A stretch of DNA of 33,238 bases from Phycisphaerae bacterium. GTDB lineage: Bacteria; Chloroflexota; Anaerolineae; 4572-78; J111. The stretch's first letter is position 1. Each line of letters starts with the position of its first letter. The notes beneath the pieces are model-generated. The model searched no databases and was not told the origin of the DNA. It worked only from the letters and a program-made list of their open reading frames with translations. Positions 17,484 through 24,427 of this stretch are shown in pieces. The position numbers and the translations under genes are program-made. The stretch is taken from the NCBI GenBank assembly GCA_028285035.1, contig JANQQF010000033.1, forward strand, positions 1 through 33,238, written 5' to 3'.

Positions 17484-18098
17484 CTAGATCAGGTAGACCA
17501 AACTAAAGAGTAACAACCAAACGATATCGACAAAGTGCCAGTATAACCCGAACATTTCAATGCCTAGAATATCGTGCGCCCTTGGTTGGAACCCCCCCAT
17601 TACCCCAAATGCCTTGAATAGGTTGAAGCCTAACCAAATCAGACCAATCAATACGTGAAAGCCGTGAAAGCCAGTCAGAGCGAAGAATGAGGCCCCGAAC
17701 AAGCTGGTCATATCTAAACCTTCTAGAAAAATCAATTGATAATACTCAAAAATTTGGACACCAATGAAAAAGCTACCAAACAAAAACGTGGTAACCAACG
17801 CAGCCCGGAACTTGAACTGCTCATTCTTTTTTAGAGCTTCGAGAGCCACAACAACTGTGTAGCTACTGGTTAGTAGAATGAAGGTATTGAGTGCAGTGAG
17901 GGGGATATTGAGCATTTCACGACCAGTGACAATGTGATCATGAAAAACGAAAGTCCCCCAAGGATCTTGCTTACTTAAAACCAGAAAATTGACAATTAAA
18001 ACGGCAAAAAATGGGACATCAGACGCAATAAAGGTCCACATGCCAAAACGGCGATTACTTAAACCTAAACTTGGTGGGGGATGTACGGCAGAACTCAC
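17484..18098 (-). CDS. coxC: Cytochrome c oxidase subunit III
   Basis: Subunit III supports proton uptake and stability of the oxidase. The 204-residue, five-helix protein fits the short bacterial form. Signatures are RRFGMWTFIASD near the start, the TGFHGFHVLIGLIW segment, and YWHFVDIVWLLLF near the end. The start is GTG at 18098, preceded by AGGAGA about 6 nt upstream. It is the first gene of the leftward coxCD pair and lies only 20 bp from a MITE-like repeat (18118-18196). That repeat may have displaced or reshaped its promoter. Confidence 0.93.
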   Translation of the reverse strand: MSSAVHPPPSLGLSNRRFGMWTFIASDVPFFAVLIVNFLVLSKQDPWGTFVFHDHIVTGREMLNIPLTALNTFILLTSSYTVVVALEALKKNEQFKFRAALVTTFLFGSFFIGVQIFEYYQLIFLEGLDMTSLFGASFFALTGFHGFHVLIGLIWLGFNLFKAFGVMGGFQPRAHDILGIEMFGLYWHFVDIVWLLLFSLVYLI

Positions 18099-18117
18099 CT
18101 TATCTCTCCTATGAGTG

Positions 18118-18196
18118 ACTGACCCAGTTATAACTTTCTAAACTTTTTGTGAGAGATTATGGGACAAGAAATTTAGTTCTTTATGTCTAGGTCAGT
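18118..18196. repeat. MITE-like repeat, copy A
   Basis: It is bounded by ACTGACC (18118-18124) and GGTCAGT (18190-18196). The first 29 bases match copy B (from 19541) at 27 positions, and the last third is also alignable (ATGG-ACAA and GGTCAGT). It sits between coxC and the polyketide synthase gene. The rest of the 337-bp gap (18099-18434) holds a candidate promoter at 18224-18232 and a short hairpin near GGCTCTTTAAGAGCT. Confidence 0.7.
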
Positions 18197-18223
18197 AGGA
18201 TTTGATCATTCAAAATTTGACTT

Positions 18224-18232
18224 TGCTATAAT
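18224..18232 (+). promoter_or_regulatory. Possible extended -10 promoter for the polyketide synthase
   Basis: TGCTATAAT is an extended -10. The best -35 is TTGATC (18202-18207) with a long 19-bp spacer. The leader to ATG 18435 would be about 195 nt. Confidence 0.4.
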
Positions 18233-18434
18233 AATCACAAACAAAATTATTGTCAAACTTTGTCGAGTTTTAGGGTCTTGGCGTTGGTAGAGTTTATTGT
18301 ATTTCTTAGTGTACTTTGTGGGCTCTTTAAGAGCTTTGTATTTTATCTTTTTAGGTTGGAGTAGAGCGGGTGATGTTTGGAAAGTAATCTATGTGAAGCT
18401 AAAATTCATGAAACTCATGGTGGAATAGAAATCG

Positions 18435-19481
18435 ATGATATTACCAAAAATTCTGGCCTTAAAGACAGGGACTCCCGAATATATTCATCAACAGATGGCT
18501 TTACATGATATGTGTTTACCTTATATCAACAGCCATCGAGCCAAAGCAATTTATAAGGCAGCAGAGATTGACACTCGCTATAGTGTTTTGTCAGATGCTG
18601 ATTTTTTCTCAGAAGAGCCTACAGTAGAAACTCGTAATAATTTATATTTACAGGCGGCTCAGCCGTTGGCTGTAGCAACAATTGCGCAGGCTTTATCCCA
18701 AGCTCACCTATCACCTTCGGATATCGATCATTTTATTGTGACCTCATGTACCGGTATTGACACACCTGGGTTAGATGTCTCAGTGGCTGCTGAGTTAGGG
18801 ATGAGACCAGATTTACGACGGAGTGGTCTGGTTGGAATGGGCTGTTATGCTGGTGTCACGGCTTTGGATCGTGCCTTGTTAGAGACGATGGCTCGTCCAG
18901 AGAGCCGCACGCTGATTCTGGCTTTAGAGTTTTGTACGTTGCAATTCCAAGCAAGTAACAAATTGGATGATATGGTCGCTGGTGCCCTATTTGGAGATGG
19001 TTTGGCTGCAACCATTTTAGGGGAAATGCAAAATTCGCGTCTGAATGGGCCAACCTTGCTTGATACAATGACCTATACCCACTATGGCACCCAAGATATG
19101 ATGGGGGTTCATTTATCTGACCAGGGCTTTCAAATTCGGCTGGCTTCAAAAGTGCCCAAATTATTGCGTCAGGTTACGCCCGATTTGGTGCGTGATTTTC
19201 TCGCGAAGTCGGATTTAACATTTGCAGATGTCCGCTTCTGGGGTATTCATCCGGGCGGAGCCAGAATTGTTGATTATGTGGGACAAGCCCTAAATCTGCC
19301 AGAGGATGCGCTACAATATTCACAGCGGGTCCTGCGGAACTACGGCAATATGTCGTCGGTTACGATCTTTTTTGTGATGGACGAGATTATCAAAACAGGT
19401 GACCCAAAGGCAGGCGACTACGCGTTACTGCTTGCCTTTGGGCCAGGATTAACAATTGAATTGTGTTTAGTTCAGTGGTAG
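18435..19481 (+). CDS. Type III polyketide synthase (chalcone/alkylpyrone synthase-like)
   Basis: This enzyme is predicted to extend an acyl-CoA starter with malonyl-CoA and cyclise the product in the cytoplasm. The catalytic triad is visible: Cys137 in GMGCYAGV, His272 in WGIHPGGA, and Asn305 in NYGNMSS. FGPGLTIE near the C-terminus matches the conserved family end. Length (348 residues) is normal. The sequence resembles bacterial alkylpyrone or PhlD-like enzymes more than plant-type ones, but the product cannot be told. No methyltransferase or oxidase partner is adjacent. It stands alone, bracketed by two MITE-like repeats (18118-18196 and 19540-19624), which suggests recent insertion or mobility of the segment. 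Confidence 0.92.
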   Translation: MILPKILALKTGTPEYIHQQMALHDMCLPYINSHRAKAIYKAAEIDTRYSVLSDADFFSEEPTVETRNNLYLQAAQPLAVATIAQALSQAHLSPSDIDHFIVTSCTGIDTPGLDVSVAAELGMRPDLRRSGLVGMGCYAGVTALDRALLETMARPESRTLILALEFCTLQFQASNKLDDMVAGALFGDGLAATILGEMQNSRLNGPTLLDTMTYTHYGTQDMMGVHLSDQGFQIRLASKVPKLLRQVTPDLVRDFLAKSDLTFADVRFWGIHPGGARIVDYVGQALNLPEDALQYSQRVLRNYGNMSSVTIFFVMDEIIKTGDPKAGDYALLLAFGPGLTIELCLVQW

Positions 19482-19539
19482 CATATGCGATTAAATATGT
19501 GCTCACCTGAGCAAACAAATATGGCCTATCGCGGGTAAT

Positions 19540-19624
19540 TACTGACCCAGATGTAACTTTCTAAACTTTCAAGCTAGCCCATGGAACAAAGAATCTTGTC
19601 TAGTCTTTCAGGTTCGGGTCAGTA
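19540..19624. repeat. MITE-like repeat, copy B
   Basis: Perfect 9-bp terminal inverted repeats, TACTGACCC (19540-19548) and GGGTCAGTA (19616-19624), bound it. The outer TA on both ends would fit an IS630/Tc1-type TA duplication. It has the same orientation as copy A on the other side of the polyketide synthase gene. Confidence 0.72.
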
Positions 19625-19675
19625 GTAAATAGTAATTGGTAATTATAGCTTCACAATAACTAATTACTATTTACT
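19624..19675. repeat. 52-bp palindrome downstream of the CopC-CopD fusion gene
   Basis: AGTAAATAGTAATT (19624-19637) and AATTACTATTTACT (19662-19675) are perfect 14-bp arms. It abuts MITE copy B and resembles the palindrome at 22045-22096 in length and arm sequence (11 of 13 arm bases). It has no good T-run, so it is probably a dispersed palindrome that may also slow transcription. Confidence 0.7.
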
Positions 19676-19721
19676 GTAATTTATAGGCTTTGAATGAAAT
19701 GACTCTCTAAAAACAAACCCT

Positions 19722-22013
19722 CTACCGTGCCTGCGCACTGAGCCGTCGTACGTAGTTCACTACATTCCAGATGTCTTCATCACTAAACTGCTTGCCAAAG
19801 GCTGGCATTGATGAGCCATCGATACCCTCGCGAATCCAATAATAGACATCACCATCAGGGTGCGTGTCAGTATGACCATCGGTGAAATTGATGGGCGGGG
19901 GGACCATTGTTTCAGCGAGCACGCCATCCCCCAAACCAGTTTCACCGTGACAGATAACGCAATTTTCGGCATAAAGTTGCTGTCCCCGAGCAATGGAGCC
20001 GCTGTCTGGTAGAATCGGATTGGTCAAGAATTTGGTGGGGGTGAACTCTTCATAGAAAATGTACAATTGCCATCCCCCAATCCAGAGTGCGATGAAGCCA
20101 GGTAGCAAGAGTGGTACCAACTGCCAATCATATTCTACCGCTTTACGGGCCAAATAAACCCATACTAAAGCCGCCAGGATTAAAGCAACTCCTGTGACGG
20201 AACCACTACTTTGGGTGAGAAATTTGGTAAGTTGCTCAAGTCTGGTTTGATTACCAATCGGGCGAATGGTGCCGCCTAAGCCCGCTTCCATCCGAAATGG
20301 GGCAAAGGTATCGAATGCTCCTGGTCTTCGAATCGCAACTTCCACCTGCCAGGCTCCGATAATGCTAATGTAACCGCCTTCCACAAAATAACGACCTTCC
20401 CCAAGATGTGTGGCCTCAACGGTCGTCGTTCCCATCGATTGGCCGAGGAAATTATAGCGGAGAGAAACGTCACTGGCATCGGTGACAGGGGTACCAGTCT
20501 CATCTTCGATAAAGACCTCGAAGCTGTTTTGTCCAACCAGAGCAGGCTCCATACTGAGCACGACATCCAACCCATCGGCTTCCGTCTGAAATAGCACCTT
20601 CCCCGGCTCATCAGCGATAAGCGGCGCCTCTTTACCCCGTTGTAAATCGGTCAAGTACCCTGCTGCAACCAAGACAAGGAACGTGAATACAATTTCAACG
20701 AAGGCTAAGCGAGTAACACCGTTGTGGAGTGATGTAGAATGCATCTGGGCCGCCTCTTCATCAACCCCCACAGCAAGACGCGGTTTTAGAAACAATAGAT
20801 TTATAGCAGCAATACCAAATGCTGGTAGAGACAAACCAATTTTCGTCAGGAGCACCAAACCATAAGTCGTCCCGACCAATAGATTCCAATTGCCAATATG
20901 TTGCCAAGCAAGATAGCCCCCGCTGAGGATTAAGACACCGACGGACCCCGCCGCCAAGGTCGAGAACTTGAGCATGAGACTGCCATTCAGCCAACTGCGT
21001 GACTCAGCGTTCAGATTTCGCCCTAGCCAAAAAAGAATGCCCAGTTGTAGTAGGCCGCCGACCCATACCCCAGTCGCGAGAACGTGGGCGAAATCAACGA
21101 TCATGGCCAGTAATGCGTCATCAGTGGTTAAGGCGGCGCTGTGACTAATTAAGGAGATTGTGAGGGACAGTACGATGCTCAGACCAAAGCCTGTCCACCA
21201 AACCCAGGTCGGGAATGTCAACGCGAGGCGATTGACCCGGAACAAGTAGAGTAAAAGGACAAAGAAAACGAGGCTTAATATCAATCGGACAAACCACATA
21301 GAACCAAATTGGGTATTCAACCATAGTTTAGCTAACTCACTGTTGAATAGATCAAATTGAGTAACCTGACCGATGAACATTAATACCAACCCGAGAAATA
21401 GTAAGCCAATCCCAATAAAACTGATCCTTAATCCAACCCCTTGGAACTTTAAGCTTACCTGTCTCTCAGCATCATCTAACTCCACAGTGGCAACTAACGG
21501 TCGCCAGACAAGTAGCTGGAATACAAAAACACCGAGTAGGAGTACCACACCTGTGATCATCAGCCAACGGCCCCCAATCGTAATCCAGGTTGGGTCTGAA
21601 GCTGTGGAGGAGGCCGGCCCAACCTCGGCAGAAATTTCGCCCACGCCAACGCCAAAGGGAAATATCCCACTGGTCGTGTGTCCATCTATACTGGATAACA
21701 CCTGCCAGCTAACCAAGTATGTGCCCTCAGATAGTGGCGGAAGGGTAACAATCATTTCTGTGTTGTTGTCATCGACGGGGATGAGATCACCATTATCTAC
21801 CCGCTGTCCCGATTGCGAGAAGACAGCAATCTCACTAAAGGCAGGTTCGATAGGCTCGCTAAAGCGAATCCACACCTCTTCTGGCGGCATGTTGACAATG
21901 CCATTTGGTTCGGGGTCCGCGTTAACCAAAATCGCATGAGCCAAGACTAAATTTGTTCCTAGGGCCATTAAGACGATGGCTCCCAGGATGATCGAAAATC
22001 GTTTAAGGTTCAT
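19722..22013 (-). CDS. CopC-CopD-YtkA-cytochrome c fusion protein
   Basis: This 763-residue protein appears to be a copper-handling membrane protein with four parts. After the signal peptide (1-25), His26 becomes the mature N-terminus of a CopC domain (about 26-125), with a second His in IDGHTTSG (H112). The two fit a Cu(II) site. A CopD-like membrane region (about 145-450) has around eight helices. A YtkA-like sandwich (about 465-600) and another helix pair (about 620-660) follow. A cytochrome c domain ends the chain, with CVICH (685-689) and a likely Met ligand in SSMPAFG (M736). CopC/CopD pairs take up or buffer copper; the attached cytochrome suggests redox-linked copper transfer. Both flanks carry a related 52-bp palindrome. 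The ribosome binding site is poor. Confidence 0.85.
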   Translation of the reverse strand: MNLKRFSIILGAIVLMALGTNLVLAHAILVNADPEPNGIVNMPPEEVWIRFSEPIEPAFSEIAVFSQSGQRVDNGDLIPVDDNNTEMIVTLPPLSEGTYLVSWQVLSSIDGHTTSGIFPFGVGVGEISAEVGPASSTASDPTWITIGGRWLMITGVVLLLGVFVFQLLVWRPLVATVELDDAERQVSLKFQGVGLRISFIGIGLLFLGLVLMFIGQVTQFDLFNSELAKLWLNTQFGSMWFVRLILSLVFFVLLLYLFRVNRLALTFPTWVWWTGFGLSIVLSLTISLISHSAALTTDDALLAMIVDFAHVLATGVWVGGLLQLGILFWLGRNLNAESRSWLNGSLMLKFSTLAAGSVGVLILSGGYLAWQHIGNWNLLVGTTYGLVLLTKIGLSLPAFGIAAINLLFLKPRLAVGVDEEAAQMHSTSLHNGVTRLAFVEIVFTFLVLVAAGYLTDLQRGKEAPLIADEPGKVLFQTEADGLDVVLSMEPALVGQNSFEVFIEDETGTPVTDASDVSLRYNFLGQSMGTTTVEATHLGEGRYFVEGGYISIIGAWQVEVAIRRPGAFDTFAPFRMEAGLGGTIRPIGNQTRLEQLTKFLTQSSGSVTGVALILAALVWVYLARKAVEYDWQLVPLLLPGFIALWIGGWQLYIFYEEFTPTKFLTNPILPDSGSIARGQQLYAENCVICHGETGLGDGVLAETMVPPPINFTDGHTDTHPDGDVYYWIREGIDGSSMPAFGKQFSDEDIWNVVNYVRRLSAQAR

Positions 22014-22044
22014 AGTTAGTATAATTATGATGTTGAGGCGTTAT

Positions 22045-22096
22045 TGGTAAATGGTAAGTGGTTATTGTTTAAACTCAGCGACATTACCATTTACCA
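22045..22096. repeat. 52-bp palindrome upstream of the CopC-CopD fusion gene
   Basis: TGGTAAATGGTAA (22045-22057) and TTACCATTTACCA (22084-22096) are perfect 13-bp arms. It fills the gap between the His-rich lipoprotein gene and the fusion gene, so it would be transcribed in any operon spanning both. Confidence 0.72.
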
Positions 22097-22099
22097 TAT

Positions 22100-22666
22100 C
22101 TACTCAACAACCGTGATTTTAACCGTATCGCCCTCTTCCAGTTCTTCGTGCGTACCAATTGACAGGATGGCTGTGATTTCATGGTCGCCCGGCTCTAAGC
22201 CACGAACCACATCATCAAAATCACGCCCGACAATCATTCCCCGCGACTCGCCATTCACAAAGATGTGCCAATGATTTCCGTCTTCATCCAGTTCAAAATT
22301 TTCTGTTTCAATCTCAACCAAAATATCGTTACCAACTTTGATCTCAGCTCCATCTTCTGGTGCAATAATTCTCACAACCGCGCCGTTGTTGGGCAATCGT
22401 TCGCCGTGACCATCACTATGTCCCTCTCCGTGGTCCCCATGGCTGTGATTATCCTCATCTTTGTGATCATCGTGGTGTCCCTCACCATCTGAGTCATGAT
22501 GATCACCATTCTCGTGATGGTCATCGCCTGAGTGGTGATCATCTTCCATCGCATGTTCACCTTCACTTTCTGTTGAAGCCGGGGCTGCTGCTGGACCACA
22601 AGCCGTCAGTAATGCGCCGACGAATAGTACAAAAATAAAAATGCATGCTTTTTTAATTAATGACAT
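22100..22666 (-). CDS. His/Asp-rich metal-binding lipoprotein
   Basis: This 188-residue lipoprotein has lipobox LTAC (Cys23). A low-complexity segment (38-87) holds 15 His among Asp, Glu and Gly and should bind several Zn(II), Cu(II) or Ni(II) ions. The C-terminal part (about 92-188) is a beta-rich domain with HWHIFVNG (about 132-139) and GLEPGDHEI, similar in style to DUF4399-like domains. It lies between genes for a His-rich membrane protein and the CopC-CopD fusion on the same strand, so extracytoplasmic metal capture or buffering is the likely role. Copper fits the neighbours, and zinc is the main alternative given the Fur-family regulator nearby. Confidence 0.78.
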   Translation of the reverse strand: MSLIKKACIFIFVLFVGALLTACGPAAAPASTESEGEHAMEDDHHSGDDHHENGDHHDSDGEGHHDDHKDEDNHSHGDHGEGHSDGHGERLPNNGAVVRIIAPEDGAEIKVGNDILVEIETENFELDEDGNHWHIFVNGESRGMIVGRDFDDVVRGLEPGDHEITAILSIGTHEELEEGDTVKITVVE

Positions 22667-22768
22667 GTTATATTTCTTTCTCTACGTTTAGTTAAATGGG
22701 CCAAAGCTGCGCCTGATATCTAGTCAGCAATCAGCGTAGCGTAAATGAGTAATTTGGAAGTTCAGAAT

Positions 22769-23224
22769 TTAGCTAAAAACAGTAGAGAAGGAGGGAGGTT
22801 TTTCAATAGGGGGCAAAATGACAGATGTATCGTTGGTTTCTAAACTAAAGACCCTGCCCCATAAGCGCTGTATAAATAACAGGCTTACAGCTACGACTAA
22901 TAGATAGCCGAGGTTAAAGCCGGAGGTGAAAAAGGTCGATGATCGAAAAAATGATTGAATGGGAGTATCGATAAATGAAGTGTTGCTATTAAAAATAGTA
23001 GTGGCCCAATCGTGTACGGGGTAAATGATATGTCCCTCGGGCGGGGGTAAAGGATTATGAGAGTGGGGGGCTTCAAAGATACTAAGATGAAATGCGTGAT
23101 TGGCATGCTCATGACCGGGCATAAATGCATCAAAGTAGGTCAGCGAACTGACCCCACCTACAAAGACAATGAGGATTGTGTGTAAAATTTTGTTGAATAA
23201 CGAAAATGTAGGTTGCTTTTTCAT
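22769..23224 (-). CDS. Small membrane protein with His-rich extracytoplasmic loop
   Basis: I do not recognise a family. From ATG 23224 the protein has 151 residues. It has an N-terminal helix (about 12-32) and a loop rich in His (HEHANHAFHLSIFEAPHSHN) suited to metal binding. A second helix (about 101-121) and a Pro-rich tail follow. A longer form from TTG 23269 would overlap the upstream stop as TTGA; the ATG form looks more like a normal membrane-protein start, but neither has a clear ribosome binding site. Close linkage to the YtkA-like gene and the His-rich lipoprotein suggests a shared metal-handling role. Confidence 0.6.
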   Translation of the reverse strand: MKKQPTFSLFNKILHTILIVFVGGVSSLTYFDAFMPGHEHANHAFHLSIFEAPHSHNPLPPPEGHIIYPVHDWATTIFNSNTSFIDTPIQSFFRSSTFFTSGFNLGYLLVVAVSLLFIQRLWGRVFSLETNDTSVILPPIEKPPSFSTVFS

Positions 23225-23265
23225 TGTTTGATACAATCTAAAGCGTAGCAGAATATTGCGCCGTG

Positions 23266-23856
23266 TCAACTTGCTTTTTGTCGCCGGAATAAGGCGATGA
23301 CAGCGATGACGACTCCCAACACACCCACGACAATACCAACAATCGCCAAGGTGTAAGCCGTCTGTAATTGCCCCTCTAACTGGGTGATTGTATCTTGCAT
23401 CGCAACGGCATCAGGTTGTACTTCAGGAAATTGTAATACGTTTGCCCCCAAAACCTCTTCAGGCTGAATCTGCTCATCGACCTCTAAATCCTCAATAGAG
23501 CCACTTAATTGAACCGTATATTGCCCACGCACTGTGGGAAAAATCTCGACGGTGTAAACTCCCGGGGTCCCGCTTGGGCTGACATTCCCAATAAATGAAC
23601 GTCCTGCATAAAGCACGGTCGCATCCAAGGTGCCTTCTAGCCCGATAACAGGCGCTTCATCTTCCGTGACCTCAATCAAAATTGCATTCCGTTCGCCAAC
23701 AATCACTGGCTCCTCTACCCAGCCGACGACAACTGCATAGGGACCAATTTCAACACGGGTATGGGCCAAAGCCGTTGAGGGAAGAGTTGCGATGCCGATT
23801 AACATTATCAGGATTACTACGATCAAATTTAAGCGTCGTGAAATAAAGCTGTACAT
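23266..23856 (-). CDS. Membrane-anchored YtkA-like protein, first gene of the metal locus
   Basis: From ATG 23856 the protein has 196 residues. It has a signal peptide ending in STALA, a mature N-terminus starting with His (HTRVEIGPYAVVV), a beta-sandwich of about 100 residues, a short coiled segment, and a C-terminal helix (about 168-190) ending RRQKAS. A free N-terminal His could serve as a copper ligand, as in CopC, but this is inference. It is a paralog of the protein at 9107-9676 by layout and the IGPY segment. GGAG lies about 7 nt before ATG 23856. The longer reading from 23898 would start upstream of the likely -10 box. It diverges from the Fur-family gene. Confidence 0.7.
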   Translation of the reverse strand: MYSFISRRLNLIVVILIMLIGIATLPSTALAHTRVEIGPYAVVVGWVEEPVIVGERNAILIEVTEDEAPVIGLEGTLDATVLYAGRSFIGNVSPSGTPGVYTVEIFPTVRGQYTVQLSGSIEDLEVDEQIQPEEVLGANVLQFPEVQPDAVAMQDTITQLEGQLQTAYTLAIVGIVVGVLGVVIAVIALFRRQKAS

Positions 23857-23872
23857 GTAATTCTCCAATAAG

Positions 23873-23878
23873 ATTATA
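23873..23878 (-). promoter_or_regulatory. Possible -10 box of the metal locus
   Basis: TATAAT on the minus strand lies about 17 nt before ATG 23856. No well-spaced -35 exists; the nearest, TTGTAT, leaves a 14-bp spacer. Activation by a bound regulator is conceivable. Confidence 0.4.
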
Positions 23879-23923
23879 GTGTAAGGAGAATGATACAAGC
23901 TGTATTAAAAATCACAAAACAAC

Positions 23924-23939
23924 TTGAAATATATCTCAA
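23924..23939. promoter_or_regulatory. Second, imperfect operator-like site
   Basis: TTGAAATATATCTCAA shares the 10-mer ATATCTCAAT with the main operator at 23972-23993 but has a shorter centre and one arm mismatch. It lies between the divergent promoters, so it could link the regulator to the leftward metal genes. Confidence 0.4.
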
Positions 23940-23946
23940 TCATCAT

Positions 23947-23974
23947 TTGACACAACCTCTATTCCTGCTACAAT
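23947..23974 (+). promoter_or_regulatory. Promoter of the Fur-family regulator
   Basis: A perfect TTGACA (23947-23952) and TACAAT (23969-23974) are 16 bp apart. The predicted start falls inside the operator at 23972-23993. Confidence 0.78.
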
Positions 23975-23993
23975 TGAGACAAATATCTCAATT
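23972..23993. promoter_or_regulatory. Palindromic operator, probably for the Fur-family protein
   Basis: AATTGAGA (23972-23979) and TCTCAATT (23986-23993) are perfect 8-bp arms around a 6-bp centre. It overlaps the -10 end and transcription start of the regulator gene, as expected for autorepression. The sequence does not match the classic Fur consensus. Confidence 0.68.
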
Positions 23994-24004
23994 AAGAGGG
24001 TCTT

Positions 24005-24427
24005 ATGACTGCAATTCAAGGCTTGACGCAACAACTCAAAAAATCAGGGTACAAATTAACCCCAGCCCGCTTGGCTGTGGTTGAGGTGCTTGAGACGCAC
24101 TCAGATCATCTCAGTCATAATGAAATTTTGGATTATGGGAAAAAAATTTACCCAAAGTTGAGTCGGGCGACGGTCTATCGGACGATTGAGATTTTGATTG
24201 GTCTGAATCTGATCCGGTCAATCTATATGAACGACCCCACCCAACGTTTTATGTCCGCTGCCGGAGGCCATCATCATTTGGTCTGTACGACCTGTGATGC
24301 CGTCTTTGAGTTTGATCATTGCACGGTTGACCAACTCGCTCAAGAACTGTCTAAGCAGTTTAACTTCCAAATTCGTAATCATTTGTTGGAATTTCAGGGG
24401 ATGTGTAAGAGTTGTCAGCCTAGTTAA
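24005..24427 (+). CDS. Fur-family metalloregulator
   Basis: This 140-residue DNA-binding repressor has a winged-helix domain (about 8-83) with recognition helix SRATVYRTIEIL (53-64), followed by the dimerisation domain. A HHH triplet (89-91) and two CxxC pairs (C94/C97 and C134/C137) would form the structural zinc site. Which metal or peroxide it senses cannot be read from the sequence; Zur-, Fur- and PerR-like roles are all open. Next to genes for His-rich proteins and CopC-CopD, a metal-uptake role is most likely. It has AAGAGGG before the ATG, its own promoter and an overlapping operator. Its stop overlaps the ackA stop in TTAA. Confidence 0.92.
   Translation: MTAIQGLTQQLKKSGYKLTPARLAVVEVLETHSDHLSHNEILDYGKKIYPKLSRATVYRTIEILIGLNLIRSIYMNDPTQRFMSAAGGHHHLVCTTCDAVFEFDHCTVDQLAQELSKQFNFQIRNHLLEFQGMCKSCQPS

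Noticed and set aside
22265..22599. Open frames opposite and within the His-rich lipoprotein gene
   Set aside because: They are shadows of the repetitive His/Asp codons. The lipoprotein frame has a signal, a lipobox and a C-terminal domain.
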